Assembly (NCBI GenBank): GCA_964528305.1 | Contig: CAZGSD010000002.1 | Span: 62,001-126,000 of the forward strand | Length of the DNA: 64,000 nt | Origin: CAZGSD01 sp964528305 | Lineage (GTDB): Bacteria > Patescibacteriota > Gracilibacteria > UBA1369 | Direction of reading: 5' to 3' | Part shown: piece after piece, positions 26,340-35,363 of the stretch | How the letters are laid out: each line of letters opens with the position of its first letter | Numbering within the stretch: position 1 is the stretch's first letter | Program-made: the position numbers and the translations under genes | Notes under the pieces: model-generated | Databases searched by the model: none | What the model saw: the letters and a program-made list of their open reading frames with translations, nothing else | Told to the model about the DNA's origin: nothing

Positions 26340-27122
26340 ATGAGCAAATCCCACGCCACCAATTTTCGTTTTTTCCTACGTCACAGCGTCATCCCATCAC
26401 ATATCGAAGTTGGCACACAATTTGGCTTAAACACAGACGTCGAACCCGAAATTTTCCATCAATTAAGCAAAGTCTTTCGCTGTCAGACTGGCCAACCGGT
26501 AATTTTAATCAATCAACTGGAGTTCCCAACCACTTCATTACTGAACACTGAATATCGCTTTATTATCAGTATAATCAGTAAAAAAAGTCTCACCCTGGAA
26601 TTACAAAAAATCCAGCCACTCTCAGCAAAATTGGCATCCCCACTGCATTTAGCCCTTTGCCTGCCCAATAAACCAGCTAAACTCGACTTCATTTTGGAAA
26701 AAGCCACAGAACTTGGGGTTAACTCCATCACATTAATCAAATCAGCCCTCAGCAATTTTAATCACCAAGTCAATTTAGACAGATTAAACAGTATAGTAAT
26801 AGAAGCCGCCGAACAGTCCGAACAAAACCGTCCACCTCGCCTAGATTTGATTCTAAATGGCCTCACTCCTTTTCTAGAAAAATTACCAACCAACTGTTTA
26901 GTTGGCCTGGAACGAGCAGCAGGGGACACTCCATCACTACTAGATTTACCCGTCAGCCAAGAAACCACACTTTTAATCGGTCCTGAAGGGGGATTCAGCC
27001 CCGCCGAACGTCAGCAAATCCTATCGTCCCCAGCCCAAAGCTTCCACCTCGGCGCTTCCATCTTGAAATCCGAAACCGCCACCCTGCTCAGTCTGGGCAT
27101 TGTGGCCATAAAGCTCCAGTAG
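26340..27122 (+). CDS. rsmE: 16S rRNA m3U1498 methyltransferase
   Basis: A 260-residue SPOUT methyltransferase. The family blocks are present: an N-terminal PUA-like region (HQLSKVFRCQTGQPV), KLDFILEKATELGVN, EAAEQSEQNRPPRL, LLIGPEGGFSPAERQ and LGASILKSETATLLSL, the last two forming the trefoil-knot SAM site. The final conserved Arg of LRxETA is Lys here. It is divergent from rpsA and followed 14 bp later by copy 2 of the conserved-loop hairpin. Confidence 0.93.
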   Translation: MSKSHATNFRFFLRHSVIPSHIEVGTQFGLNTDVEPEIFHQLSKVFRCQTGQPVILINQLEFPTTSLLNTEYRFIISIISKKSLTLELQKIQPLSAKLASPLHLALCLPNKPAKLDFILEKATELGVNSITLIKSALSNFNHQVNLDRLNSIVIEAAEQSEQNRPPRLDLILNGLTPFLEKLPTNCLVGLERAAGDTPSLLDLPVSQETTLLIGPEGGFSPAERQQILSSPAQSFHLGASILKSETATLLSLGIVAIKLQ

Positions 27123-27136
27123 GTAAAATCCGAAAG

Positions 27137-27209
27137 GACAGAAAGAGAATACAGCTTGCCTCCGAAGGGCCTCTACCCCAAAGTCGGCAAGCTGTATTCT
27201 CTTTCTGTC
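27137..27209 (-). terminator. Bidirectional hairpin with conserved 25-nt loop (copy 2)
   Basis: Arms 27137-27160 and 27186-27209 form a perfect 24-bp stem whose sequence is unrelated to copy 1. The loop at 27161-27185, read on the minus strand, begins GACTTTGGGG and ends GGCCCTTCGGA: 24 of 25 positions equal copy 1 (A for G at position 14). It lies between convergent rsmE and clpC, so it most likely ends both transcripts, although the plus-strand 3' arm has no uninterrupted T run. Confidence 0.8.
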
Positions 27210-27224
27210 TGAGCTCATTTACAC

Positions 27225-29849
27225 TTATACGGTCTTCTTCACCCGAGCTGCCACCTTCTTCTGCACCTTCTTGCGCAAAACCAATTCCTCACCATCCCGC
27301 TCGAGTAATACGGTATCACCTTCATTAATAGTCTCATTCAACAAACCTTCAGTCAGTTGGTCCTCAACCAATTCCTGCACCTTTCGGCGCACCGGACGAG
27401 CCCCATACTCAGGGTCGAAACTCAGTTCAGCCAAACGGTCCAAAGCCGCGTCAGTCCACTCCAATTTAATCTTTTTAGGCTCAATTCTAGCCTGTAATTT
27501 CGCTAGATGAAGCAAAACGATGTCTTTAATATTTTGATGCGTCAAAGCTTTAAACACCAAAGTTTTATCAATTCTATTCAAAAATTCCGGACGGAAATGC
27601 TTTTTCAAATCTTCCAGCACATCGGTACGCAATCTTTCATAATCCTGTTCAGCTTTGGTTAATTCAGTAACATTTAAATTAAAGCCAATTGGAGCCGCAC
27701 TTTCCGTAAGTCTCTTTGATCCAATATTGGTAGTCAAAACTATAATGGTATTCTTGAAATCAATCACCCGCCCCTTAGCATCAGTCAAACAACCATCTTC
27801 CAGTATTTGCAGCAGCAAATTAAAGACATCCGGATGCGCTTTCTCAATTTCATCAAACAACACCACGGCATAAGGTTTACGACGTACAGCCTCAGTCAAT
27901 TGGCCACCCTCCTCATACCCCACATAACCAGCGGTAGCACCCACCAGCCTGGAAGTATTATGCCTTTCCATAAATTCACTCATATCTATCTTGATCAAAG
28001 CCTCCTTGTCATTAAACACCTCCTGGGCCAAAGCCTTAACCAGCTCAGTTTTACCAATACCAGTCGGCCCCATAAAAATAAATGAGCCAATCGGACGTTT
28101 TTCGTCAGCCACTCCCACACGTGAACGACGTATAGCCTGGGAAACTGCTTTCACAGCTTCATCCTGGCCAATAATACGTCCATGCAATCTTTCCTCCAGA
28201 TTGAGTAATCTGGCTTTATCATCTTTAATTAGTTTGGACACATCTATACCGGTCATCTGCCCCACTATTTTAGCTATATCTTCGTTGTCTACAGTTTGCC
28301 TTTCACTGCGAGGAATTTTCACATATCTGCTGGCCTCAATATCTTTGAGCAATTTCAATTCTTTATCGCGCAATTCAGCAGCCTGCTCATAATTTTGACG
28401 AGAAACACTTTCTTCTTTTTGCTTAATAACCTTAGTTAGTTCTTTTTGCAGCTGACGTACTTTGTCATTGTTGCCGCGTATGCGCATTCTCCGCTGTGAA
28501 GCAGCTTCATCCAACAAATCTATGGCTTTATCAGGTAAAAACCTGTCATTGATATATCTTTTAGAAAATTTCACCGCCGCATCCAAAGCCTCATCAGCAA
28601 TAATCAGATTGTGATGTTCCTCAAATCCCTCACGAATACCATGCAGTATTTGCAAAGTGTCTTCGATAGAAGGCTCAGGCACCATCACCGGCTGGAAGCG
28701 TCTTTCAAAGGCTGCGTCAGTTTCAACCTGTTTGCGATACTCAGACGTAGTAGTAGCTCCCAAAATCTGTATTTTACCACGAGAAAGGGCCGGTTTAAGT
28801 ATATTAGAGGCATCCAGACTACCTTCGGCGCTACCAGCTCCAATCACAGTATGCAGTTCATCTATAAATAAAATAACATTACCAACACTGGAAGCCTCAT
28901 CAATAATCTGTTTAATTCTTTCTTCAAATTCACCACGATATTTTGTTCCCGCCACCACCGAAGCCATTTGTAGTGACAAAATACGCTTATCCAGCAATAT
29001 ATCAGGCACATCCTCATTGATCAGGGCATAAGCAACGCCCTCGGCAATAGCTGTCTTACCCACGCCAGGTTCACCTATAAACACTGGATTGTTTTTGGTT
29101 TTTCGGCAAAGAATAGCCACAGCTCTATCCACTTCCTTTTTGCGACCAATCACCGGTCCCAGCTTACCCTGACGGCATTCCTGGGTGAGATCTGTAGTAA
29201 AATAATCCAAAGCTGGCGTTTTTGACTGCTGCCCAGCTTGTTTATCGGATTTCTTATAACCAGCTTTTTTATCTTCCATTTGAGCATTCCCCATCATCAT
29301 ACCTTGCAGTCCACTCAAGAAAAATTCAAAAGGATTAACCCCAGCACCAGAGCTACCCGGAGCCGCTTGAGCAGTGCCAGCAGTAGTTAAATTTGATTTT
29401 TCAAAATTCTTAATCAACTGCTCTTTGACATCATTAGCCTCAACTTTCATGTTTTCCAAAATCACCGTGGCAGCAGTGCTGGACTGGCAAACCAAGGCGT
29501 ACAGTAAATGTTCAGTCCCCACATAACTATGATTATAGGTATGAGCAGAGCGAACAGCCTCTTCCAATACCTTTTTAGCCTTACCAGATAAACCTCCCCA
29601 ACCTTGCTGTTGACTACCAGGCGGAAGAGCTATCCTGCCAGCGCTTTTTATTACCATATCTACATTTTCCAAACTCACTCCAAATCCACTCAAAATTACA
29701 GCCCCAAGCGATTGTTTTTGGCTCAAAACCCCCATCAATACATGCTCTGTACCGACATAGTTTCGCTTAGCCTCCTTGGCTTTCTCTTGAGCCACAATCA
29801 GAGCTTGTTTAGCTTCCTTGGTAAATCTATCAAAATTATTTTCAGCCAT
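27225..29849 (-). CDS. clpC: ATP-dependent Clp protease ATPase subunit ClpC
   Basis: The ATG at 29849 (MAENNFDRFTKEA) gives 874 residues; an upstream extension is rejected. Two N-terminal Clp repeats (YVGTEHVLMGVL and YVGTEHLLYALV) precede AAA+ module 1 (GEPGVGKTAIAEG), a UVR motif typical of ClpC (RQNYEQAAELRDKE), AAA+ module 2 (GPTGIGKTELVKA) and the C-terminal D2-small domain. It unfolds proteins for ClpP or acts as a disaggregase. A Lys/Arg-rich tail follows. A CIRCE operator overlaps its distal promoter, indicating HrcA control, and a second extended -10 (29883-29875) is nearer the gene. Confidence 0.94.
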   Translation of the reverse strand: MAENNFDRFTKEAKQALIVAQEKAKEAKRNYVGTEHVLMGVLSQKQSLGAVILSGFGVSLENVDMVIKSAGRIALPPGSQQQGWGGLSGKAKKVLEEAVRSAHTYNHSYVGTEHLLYALVCQSSTAATVILENMKVEANDVKEQLIKNFEKSNLTTAGTAQAAPGSSGAGVNPFEFFLSGLQGMMMGNAQMEDKKAGYKKSDKQAGQQSKTPALDYFTTDLTQECRQGKLGPVIGRKKEVDRAVAILCRKTKNNPVFIGEPGVGKTAIAEGVAYALINEDVPDILLDKRILSLQMASVVAGTKYRGEFEERIKQIIDEASSVGNVILFIDELHTVIGAGSAEGSLDASNILKPALSRGKIQILGATTTSEYRKQVETDAAFERRFQPVMVPEPSIEDTLQILHGIREGFEEHHNLIIADEALDAAVKFSKRYINDRFLPDKAIDLLDEAASQRRMRIRGNNDKVRQLQKELTKVIKQKEESVSRQNYEQAAELRDKELKLLKDIEASRYVKIPRSERQTVDNEDIAKIVGQMTGIDVSKLIKDDKARLLNLEERLHGRIIGQDEAVKAVSQAIRRSRVGVADEKRPIGSFIFMGPTGIGKTELVKALAQEVFNDKEALIKIDMSEFMERHNTSRLVGATAGYVGYEEGGQLTEAVRRKPYAVVLFDEIEKAHPDVFNLLLQILEDGCLTDAKGRVIDFKNTIIVLTTNIGSKRLTESAAPIGFNLNVTELTKAEQDYERLRTDVLEDLKKHFRPEFLNRIDKTLVFKALTHQNIKDIVLLHLAKLQARIEPKKIKLEWTDAALDRLAELSFDPEYGARPVRRKVQELVEDQLTEGLLNETINEGDTVLLERDGEELVLRKKVQKKVAARVKKTV

Positions 29850-29874
29850 GTGTTTTTTAAAATTAACTCTCCCT

Positions 29875-29883
29875 ATTTTAGCA
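29875..29883 (-). promoter_or_regulatory. Proximal extended -10 promoter of clpC
   Basis: Minus-strand TGCTAAAAT, 25 bp before the ATG at 29849. No -35 is recognisable. It would allow basal expression independent of the CIRCE-controlled promoter. Confidence 0.45.
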
Positions 29884-29955
29884 TAGACAAGCCCCACAAT
29901 CACCCCCACCAACTCAATTTCACTTTACTAGCCGACAAGCTATGCTCTAACCAAA

Positions 29956-29982
29956 TTAGCACCTACCACTTTAGAGTGCTAA
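29956..29982 (-). promoter_or_regulatory. CIRCE operator (HrcA site) upstream of clpC
   Basis: Read on the minus strand the element is TTAGCACTC, a 9-nt spacer, then AGGTGCTAA. The first arm is a perfect CIRCE half-site and the second differs from GAGTGCTAA at two positions. CIRCE is the operator for the heat-shock repressor HrcA. It overlaps the -10 of the promoter at 29996-29968. hrcA is not in this window. Confidence 0.85.
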
Positions 29983-29996
29983 TTATCAACTGTCAA
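29968..29996 (-). promoter_or_regulatory. Distal clpC promoter overlapped by CIRCE
   Basis: Minus-strand TTGACA (29996-29991), a 17-bp spacer, TAAAGT (29973-29968). The CIRCE element covers the spacer end and -10, so bound HrcA would block polymerase. The leader to clpC would be about 110 nt. Confidence 0.7.
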
Positions 29997-30013
29997 TAAA
30001 ATTAATTTTAAAT

Positions 30014-31300
30014 TTAAAACACCTTCACCGATCCTGCCATCTGTTTAGCAATAAAGTCACGAGACAGGGGAGCGCTCACACGAAAAAACCGATTCCCATC
30101 ACGCAAATAATAAAACACCTGCCCCCCCTCCTTCACCATCGACAGTTTCTTACCAGCGTATTCCACGGTTTTAGCTGTAACAGGTATTTCTTTCACTATA
30201 TCCAAATTTATCTCCCCAGCTACTTCTTCCAGAGGTTTTTCTCCAAATTGATAACTCAATACGGCACCATCCCTTTTTGACACATTGCCAAAATAATAAC
30301 TTTTAGGATATTGCACAGAAAATTTCTGTGAATCACTAGTAAAAGTAGAAAAACCACTAATAACAACATCTTCATCCGCCACAACATCATCTGCCACTGG
30401 CTCCACCAATGAATCCACCTCAACATCCACAGCATCTTCATCGGCTTTCAAATCACTTGAAACAGCCCCCTGAGCCAAAAAATCCACCGAAGCCAAAACA
30501 TCATAAAACATATTCTGCTCAGTCATAAAATCCTCTTGATCCTTCCCAGCTTTAAAAGCCAAACGATAACTACCAGAATCATTTTTTAAAAAATAGGCGA
30601 TCTCACGGCCTGCAGCAGAAGCTTTTTTATAAGCATCCACCGCTCGCTGGGTAATCTTACTTTTATGGTATCCACCAGCCAACACATCAGCATCTTTCAA
30701 ACTACTCACCCCCATCGATCTAGCTAAGTCAAAATTATCATCAACAGACAACAGTTCAAAAACAAAAGTTGCCATCGCCTCATTCGCTGAACTCACCGTA
30801 GTCGAAGCGTCAAGCTCACTGCCCCCCTCAATTACCGGTTTTTTCAATTTCAGCACAACCTGGTCTTTCCCCTCAGTGATTTCATAATCATTTCTATATC
30901 GAAAAGATAGGCCCAACTGCTTATTCTCAAACTCCAGCCACTCCAATGCGTCACTGCTAAGCGCTGATTCACTTTCTATCAAATCAATACTCTCCACCTG
31001 CATAGTTTGATTGCCATCAGTAGTGCGGACAATTTCACCCATCACCTCAACCTGTTTTCCCGCAAATTTATCACCACTCAAATCTACTGTTTTACTTTTC
31101 AAATAGAGCACCGTACCATCCTCATTGCGCAACAAATGAGTAGCCTCATTGGACATCACAGCCCCACCAAGTGATTGCAAAATACCTATTCGCTTCTCCT
31201 GACGCAAAGCCAATTGTCGCACCTCTTCGCGCGAAACAGCCGCCTGACACCCTCCCAATAAAATCACTGCCAATAAAAACGGTACAACTTTTTTATTCAT
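30014..31300 (-). CDS. Lipoprotein with two PsbP-like/beta domains
   Basis: A signal peptide with a canonical lipobox (AVILLGGC) predicts a membrane-anchored lipoprotein of 428 residues. After a short helix comes an OB-like stretch (TVDLSGDKFAGKQVEVMGEIV). Two similar beta domains follow, each opening with an aromatic F-x-YP/YR-type segment (LGLSFRYRNDYEI and FSVQYPKSYYFG), separated by a strongly acidic linker (SDLKADEDAVDVEVD). The family is uncertain; the segments resemble PsbP-like domains of many Patescibacteria lipoproteins. It lies 15 bp after ruvB and is probably co-transcribed. Confidence 0.75.
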   Translation of the reverse strand: MNKKVVPFLLAVILLGGCQAAVSREEVRQLALRQEKRIGILQSLGGAVMSNEATHLLRNEDGTVLYLKSKTVDLSGDKFAGKQVEVMGEIVRTTDGNQTMQVESIDLIESESALSSDALEWLEFENKQLGLSFRYRNDYEITEGKDQVVLKLKKPVIEGGSELDASTTVSSANEAMATFVFELLSVDDNFDLARSMGVSSLKDADVLAGGYHKSKITQRAVDAYKKASAAGREIAYFLKNDSGSYRLAFKAGKDQEDFMTEQNMFYDVLASVDFLAQGAVSSDLKADEDAVDVEVDSLVEPVADDVVADEDVVISGFSTFTSDSQKFSVQYPKSYYFGNVSKRDGAVLSYQFGEKPLEEVAGEINLDIVKEIPVTAKTVEYAGKKLSMVKEGGQVFYYLRDGNRFFRVSAPLSRDFIAKQMAGSVKVF

Positions 31301-31315
31301 ATTTATTTAAAATAA

Positions 31316-32362
31316 TTATTGTAAATCAAAACCCAAATGCTGATAGGCTAGGGGAGTAGCAATACGCCCACGACTGGTCCTCTCCATCAAACCCAACTGC
31401 AAAAGATAAGGCTCATAAACATCTTCTATAGTCCCACTGTCTTCACTGGTCGCAGCCGCGATGGTATTCAATCCCACCGGTCCACCATGAAATTTTTCAA
31501 TAATAGAAGCCAATATACTCCTATCTCCATCATCTAAGCCCAATTCATCTATTCCCAGCATCTGTAAACACTTATTCGTTGCTGAAACCGTCACAACCCG
31601 CTCTCCATGAACCAAGGCATAATCCCTCACCCGACGCAGCAAACGATTAGCTATTCTAGGAGTTTGCCGGGCAGATTTAGCTATAATTTCAGCCGCATCA
31701 TTTTCCAGTTCCACCCCCAAAATACCAGCGGACCGCAAAACAATCTGCTTCACATGCTCACGCTCATAAAATTGCAATCGATACACCGCTCCAAAACGAT
31801 CGCGCAAAGGAGAAGATAGCATGCTAACCTTAGTAGTAGCTCCAATTAAAGTAAAACGGGGGAGCTTTAAACGCATAATTTTAGCAGCAGGCCCCTTACC
31901 AATAACCAAATCAATAGCAAAATCTTCCATGGCCGAATAAAGTATTTCTTCCACAGCCGGCTTCAGGCGATGAATTTCATCAATAAACAAAATATCATTT
32001 TGCTTCAAATTGGTAATAATCGAAGCAATATCTCCTTGCTTTTCCAATGCTGGACCAGCCGTCACCCGCAAATTCACCCCCATCTCCTGAGCAATAATAT
32101 TAGCCAAAGTTGTTTTTCCCAAGCCAGGCGGCCCATGCAACAATAAATGATCCAAGGGCTCTTGCCGCAACCGAGCAGACTCTATCAAATAGCGTAGATT
32201 AGCCTTCACTTCATCCTGACCTATATAATCGGCCAAGCAACCAGGCCTCAGAGTTTGTTCCATGGTAATATCACTGTCGCTCACCGACAAATCACCAGAC
32301 ACGGAACGCACGGCTCCAGTCTCCACCCCCTGATTTTGTTTATTAATTCTTTTTATCGTCAA
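31316..32362 (-). CDS. ruvB: Holliday junction DNA helicase RuvB
   Basis: A 348-residue AAA+ motor that drives branch migration with RuvA. Walker A GPPGLGKTTLAN, Walker B LFIDEIHRL, sensor 1 LIGATTK, the arginine-finger region (SPLRDRFG) and the C-terminal winged helix (GGPVGLNTIAAATSED) are present. The N-terminal ~30 residues before TLRPGCLADYIGQ are an unconserved extension. ruvA and ruvC are not in the window. It lies 34 bp after the PH-domain gene. Confidence 0.96.
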   Translation of the reverse strand: MTIKRINKQNQGVETGAVRSVSGDLSVSDSDITMEQTLRPGCLADYIGQDEVKANLRYLIESARLRQEPLDHLLLHGPPGLGKTTLANIIAQEMGVNLRVTAGPALEKQGDIASIITNLKQNDILFIDEIHRLKPAVEEILYSAMEDFAIDLVIGKGPAAKIMRLKLPRFTLIGATTKVSMLSSPLRDRFGAVYRLQFYEREHVKQIVLRSAGILGVELENDAAEIIAKSARQTPRIANRLLRRVRDYALVHGERVVTVSATNKCLQMLGIDELGLDDGDRSILASIIEKFHGGPVGLNTIAAATSEDSGTIEDVYEPYLLQLGLMERTSRGRIATPLAYQHLGFDLQ

Positions 32363-32396
32363 AAGAAAATCTTACGGCCAAACCACTATAACAAAA

Positions 32397-32978
32397 CTAT
32401 TCTCGACTGGCCACTTTACTATTTGTAGATTCCATTTTCTGGATAAAATTCGGCGCTTTTGTTTCTCGCCCCTGATATTTCGCCATATTGAGCGACCAAT
32501 GTTTTCTGGACAGATTGGTTACAAAAAATTTAATCCCTTCCGGATCCGGAGCTTCATGAAAGGTAATTACCGTTTTAGTCGAAGCCGTTTCCACCAAAAA
32601 CTCTCCAAAATCGAACAATTTAATATTAGACAAAAATCCGTTTTCTTTGGATTCAATATTTTGAATATCATTTAGCATAGCCTGAGTCTCCTGATATTTA
32701 AAAGGACTAATCCAATCTAAATGAACTATTCGCTGATTGGTCAAAACCAGCGTATCCAAATAATACATCATGAAATCATAGGCATAAACCAAAGCAAAAA
32801 GCACCAGCACACTTACCACTATCGTTACAGTCACCATTCGAGGCAACACAGCACTAAATAGAGCCGCCAAAAAAAAGAATGGCAAGCTAGCCATCCACAA
32901 CTTCACCCCACGCATAACAAAACAAAAGAAATTATGATGATAAACTTTCACTATTTTCTCATCTGGCTGCAATTTCAT
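32397..32978 (-). CDS. Membrane protein with bacterial PH domain
   Basis: The ATG at 32978 (MKLQPDEKIVKVYHHN) gives 193 residues and suits the family better than the frame opening at 33023. Two membrane helices (about residues 25-45 and 50-70) precede a YdbS/bPH2-like PH domain (DTLVLTNQRIVHLDWISPFKYQETQAM, in parts). Such proteins are peripheral envelope factors of unclear role. A Lys/Ser-rich tail ends the protein. Confidence 0.78.
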   Translation of the reverse strand: MKLQPDEKIVKVYHHNFFCFVMRGVKLWMASLPFFFLAALFSAVLPRMVTVTIVVSVLVLFALVYAYDFMMYYLDTLVLTNQRIVHLDWISPFKYQETQAMLNDIQNIESKENGFLSNIKLFDFGEFLVETASTKTVITFHEAPDPEGIKFFVTNLSRKHWSLNMAKYQGRETKAPNFIQKMESTNSKVASRE

Positions 32979-33128
32979 GAAACTTGCGCTAAAATCACTT
33001 ATAATTCTAACATCACTCGACAAAAAAGCAAATCAGGATAATCCCAAACAGGAAAGGAATATAAAAAAATCCACAACAACAATGGTTTCAACACCAAAAC
33101 CCTCACAGTTAATCTTATACAAGGCGCC

Positions 33129-33180
33129 AACAAAAAATATTCTGAGACAGTATGATTAATACGGCTCAGGATATTTTTTG
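33129..33180 (-). terminator. Long imperfect palindrome downstream of tRNA-Arg
   Basis: ACAAAAAATAT (33129-33139) pairs perfectly with 33170-33180, then CTGAG (33141-33145) with CTCAG (33164-33168), then GTAT with ATAC, with single-base mismatches between. On the minus strand it ends in a T-rich arm 37 nt beyond the tRNA-Arg 3' end, so it is a likely terminator for that transcript. Confidence 0.7.
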
Positions 33181-33216
33181 TGCAGCAACGCAGTATAAAA
33201 TAAACTAATCACTTTC

Positions 33217-33293
33217 TGGTGCGCCCGACACGATTCGAACGTGTGACCTTTGCCTTAGAAGGGCACTGCTCTATCCAACTGAGCTACGGGCGC
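33217..33293 (-). tRNA. tRNA-Arg (TCT)
   Basis: The minus strand folds as a full cloverleaf: acceptor GCGCCCG/CGGGCGC, D-arm GCTC/GAGC, anticodon loop CTTCTAA (anticodon TCT), T-arm with TTCGAAT, and an encoded 3' CCA (33217-33219). The outermost anticodon-stem pair is a G-A mismatch. It lies 48 bp downstream of the SLH gene's stop and may share its transcript. Confidence 0.95.
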
Positions 33294-33341
33294 TTAACGC
33301 CAGGGATTCTAATGCAAAACCACACCACCAGCAACCTCAAT

Positions 33342-35288
33342 TTATTTTACCAAATAAAACTCCCGAGCCTTATCATCTGACACAGTAACAACATCATCAA
33401 AAACAGTAGCAGCACTTATTTTTATCACAACCATGCGGTAAATAATCTGGGCAACCTCGCCGCGAGTAATAAACTCATTCGGTTTAAACTTTTCCCGTCC
33501 TCCATCAATCAAACCTTTTTCTTTGGCCATAGCGATGTAACCACTATACCAAGAATCAGTGGTAACATCGGCAAAAGGACGACTAGCTGGCTTAAAATCA
33601 CCAACATTCATTCCAGCAGCTTCCATCAACATTTTCAAAAATTCAGCACGAGTCACATTACTGGCCGGTTTAAATTTATTACCCACATAACCTTTAACAA
33701 CACCATCCATTTGAGCCGCTAAAACATATTTAGCATACCAAGCGCCAGAATCCGTATCCGCAAATTCCAACAAACCACGATTAACTAAAGCTTTATTCAA
33801 GCCCTCATAAATCAATTTCACAGCCTCTACGCGAGTTACTGGATTTTGCTGTTTAAAAGTACCATCAGAATACCCATTAATCACTCCATGCTCTTTCAAA
33901 AAATCAACAGCCTTATAATTAACATCATCTTTTAACAAATCCTTAAAGAAGGATTCTTTAATCACCTCAGACACAGCAGCAATGCGGCCATCAGTCACCC
34001 CCAAACGCAAACCAAAAGACACAGTAGGGGTATATAGAACTTCTGCTTTTCCATCAACAAAGTCATCAGCATTCAAATAGGTTTTAGCTAAACTAGCACC
34101 ACCGTTTTCCACTTTCACTTCTAATTCTTTTTCAGGTTTATAATTAGAAATAACCTGACCATCTTTATCCAAAGCCACCACTTTCAACTTTCCAGCCACA
34201 CCGACATTGAAACTATCCTCATGCTGCAAAGCAAAACTAGCCAATTCTTTCACCTCCGGTTTCGCCACCACAGCAGGCTGAACAGTCACGCTAACTGGCG
34301 TTACAGGAGCATTAGTTACCTCTGAGGATGGTTCCGGAGCAGGCTTACTTTCTACAGGTTTTACCTCCGGCTGCTCACTAACAATTGAAGTGCTTGTTTC
34401 CACGCCAGCTCCGCCAAAATTTCGATATTTCTGCACATAAAGCAGAGGATGTATTGTCGTGGCTAAAGCCTTGTCTTTACCGAGTCCTACATTAACACCA
34501 TCCCAAAATCCGACTTTAGCATCAGCCGCATCCTTGGAAGTAAAAGGCCAATACAAATGCCAAGGAGCCTGATCATTATCTATTTGAAAATGCAAATGTG
34601 GCGTAGTAGCCGTACCCGAATTACCACTATAACCAATCAATTGCCCCTTATTCACTTGATCTCCTTCAGCCACCACAAAACTTCCCAAATGAGCATATCC
34701 AGAATAATAAGTAGTTTTCACAGTAGCATCCGCAAGTGACGGTACCTCATCATGCCTAAGTACCACATGATAACCAAAACCAGAAGACTGATTAACAGCT
34801 TTAACAACAACCGCATTGGCAATAGCATAAACAGGAGTTCCAGCAGGCAATTTAATATCCACAGCCAAATGACTACCAGCATATTCTTGCCCATCCAACT
34901 TATAATTCCCCATGTAAGGCGTGCTATAAGTCACCTGAGCATTTCTAATATTCTTGTCACTAAATTTGCTAAAATTCAAACTACTGAAAGGCACAGACAA
35001 CTGAGCTGGATTATATTCCGGCATGTCCACAAACTTATCCAGTGGAATATCGATATAAGACGCCTTCCATTCTGCCGAAGTCAAATCTACCCAATTAGGC
35101 ACTTTCTTAACCGGATAAACCGTACCATCAAAAATTGCTGATTTTTTGGCTGTCAACACATTGGCCTGAAAGTCCTGCCAACCGATGTTAACCATGCCTC
35201 CAGCCACAATAAAAGCAGCTGCAACCAGCAAGATTTCTCTTCCACGTGTTTTCAAAAATTTATTTTCTCTAAACATCATCTTGAACAT
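33342..35288 (-). CDS. LytM (M23) peptidase-like protein with three SLH domains
   Basis: 648 residues. An N-terminal membrane anchor or signal (REILLVAAAFIVAGGMV, ~17-34) is followed by an M23/LytM domain (~120-240) with intact zinc-site motifs HLAVD (H140, D144) and HLHF (H231, H233), plus H200. A Pro/Val/Glu linker and a beta domain (~340-450) precede three S-layer homology repeats: INGYSDGTFKQQNPVTRVEA, VKGYVGNKFKPASNVTRAEF and the last ending FKPNEFITRGEV. SLH domains bind pyruvylated wall polymer, the product of CsaB encoded at 10.8-11.9 kb. Unlike many LytM regulators, the catalytic residues are kept, so it may cut peptidoglycan. Confidence 0.9.
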   Translation of the reverse strand: MFKMMFRENKFLKTRGREILLVAAAFIVAGGMVNIGWQDFQANVLTAKKSAIFDGTVYPVKKVPNWVDLTSAEWKASYIDIPLDKFVDMPEYNPAQLSVPFSSLNFSKFSDKNIRNAQVTYSTPYMGNYKLDGQEYAGSHLAVDIKLPAGTPVYAIANAVVVKAVNQSSGFGYHVVLRHDEVPSLADATVKTTYYSGYAHLGSFVVAEGDQVNKGQLIGYSGNSGTATTPHLHFQIDNDQAPWHLYWPFTSKDAADAKVGFWDGVNVGLGKDKALATTIHPLLYVQKYRNFGGAGVETSTSIVSEQPEVKPVESKPAPEPSSEVTNAPVTPVSVTVQPAVVAKPEVKELASFALQHEDSFNVGVAGKLKVVALDKDGQVISNYKPEKELEVKVENGGASLAKTYLNADDFVDGKAEVLYTPTVSFGLRLGVTDGRIAAVSEVIKESFFKDLLKDDVNYKAVDFLKEHGVINGYSDGTFKQQNPVTRVEAVKLIYEGLNKALVNRGLLEFADTDSGAWYAKYVLAAQMDGVVKGYVGNKFKPASNVTRAEFLKMLMEAAGMNVGDFKPASRPFADVTTDSWYSGYIAMAKEKGLIDGGREKFKPNEFITRGEVAQIIYRMVVIKISAATVFDDVVTVSDDKAREFYLVK

Positions 35289-35320
35289 TTTGATTTTGGG
35301 TTTTTTTTATGTATCGTTAA

Positions 35321-35349
35321 ATTATAGCAGAAAAACACCACTTTACCAA
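35321..35349 (-). promoter_or_regulatory. Promoter of the SLH/LytM gene
   Basis: Minus-strand TTGGTA (35349-35344), a 17-bp spacer ending TGC, TATAAT (35326-35321). This strong, extended -10 promoter starts near 35315, giving a leader of about 27 nt without a Shine-Dalgarno. Confidence 0.75.
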
Positions 35350-35363
35350 GCTTTAAGCCACCC

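Noticed and set aside
24914..27209. Inverted conserved loops as ends of a transposon or invertible segment
   Set aside because: The segment between holds only rpsA and rsmE, no transposase or recombinase, and each loop sits within its own complete hairpin at a gene end. Terminator-like elements explain this better.
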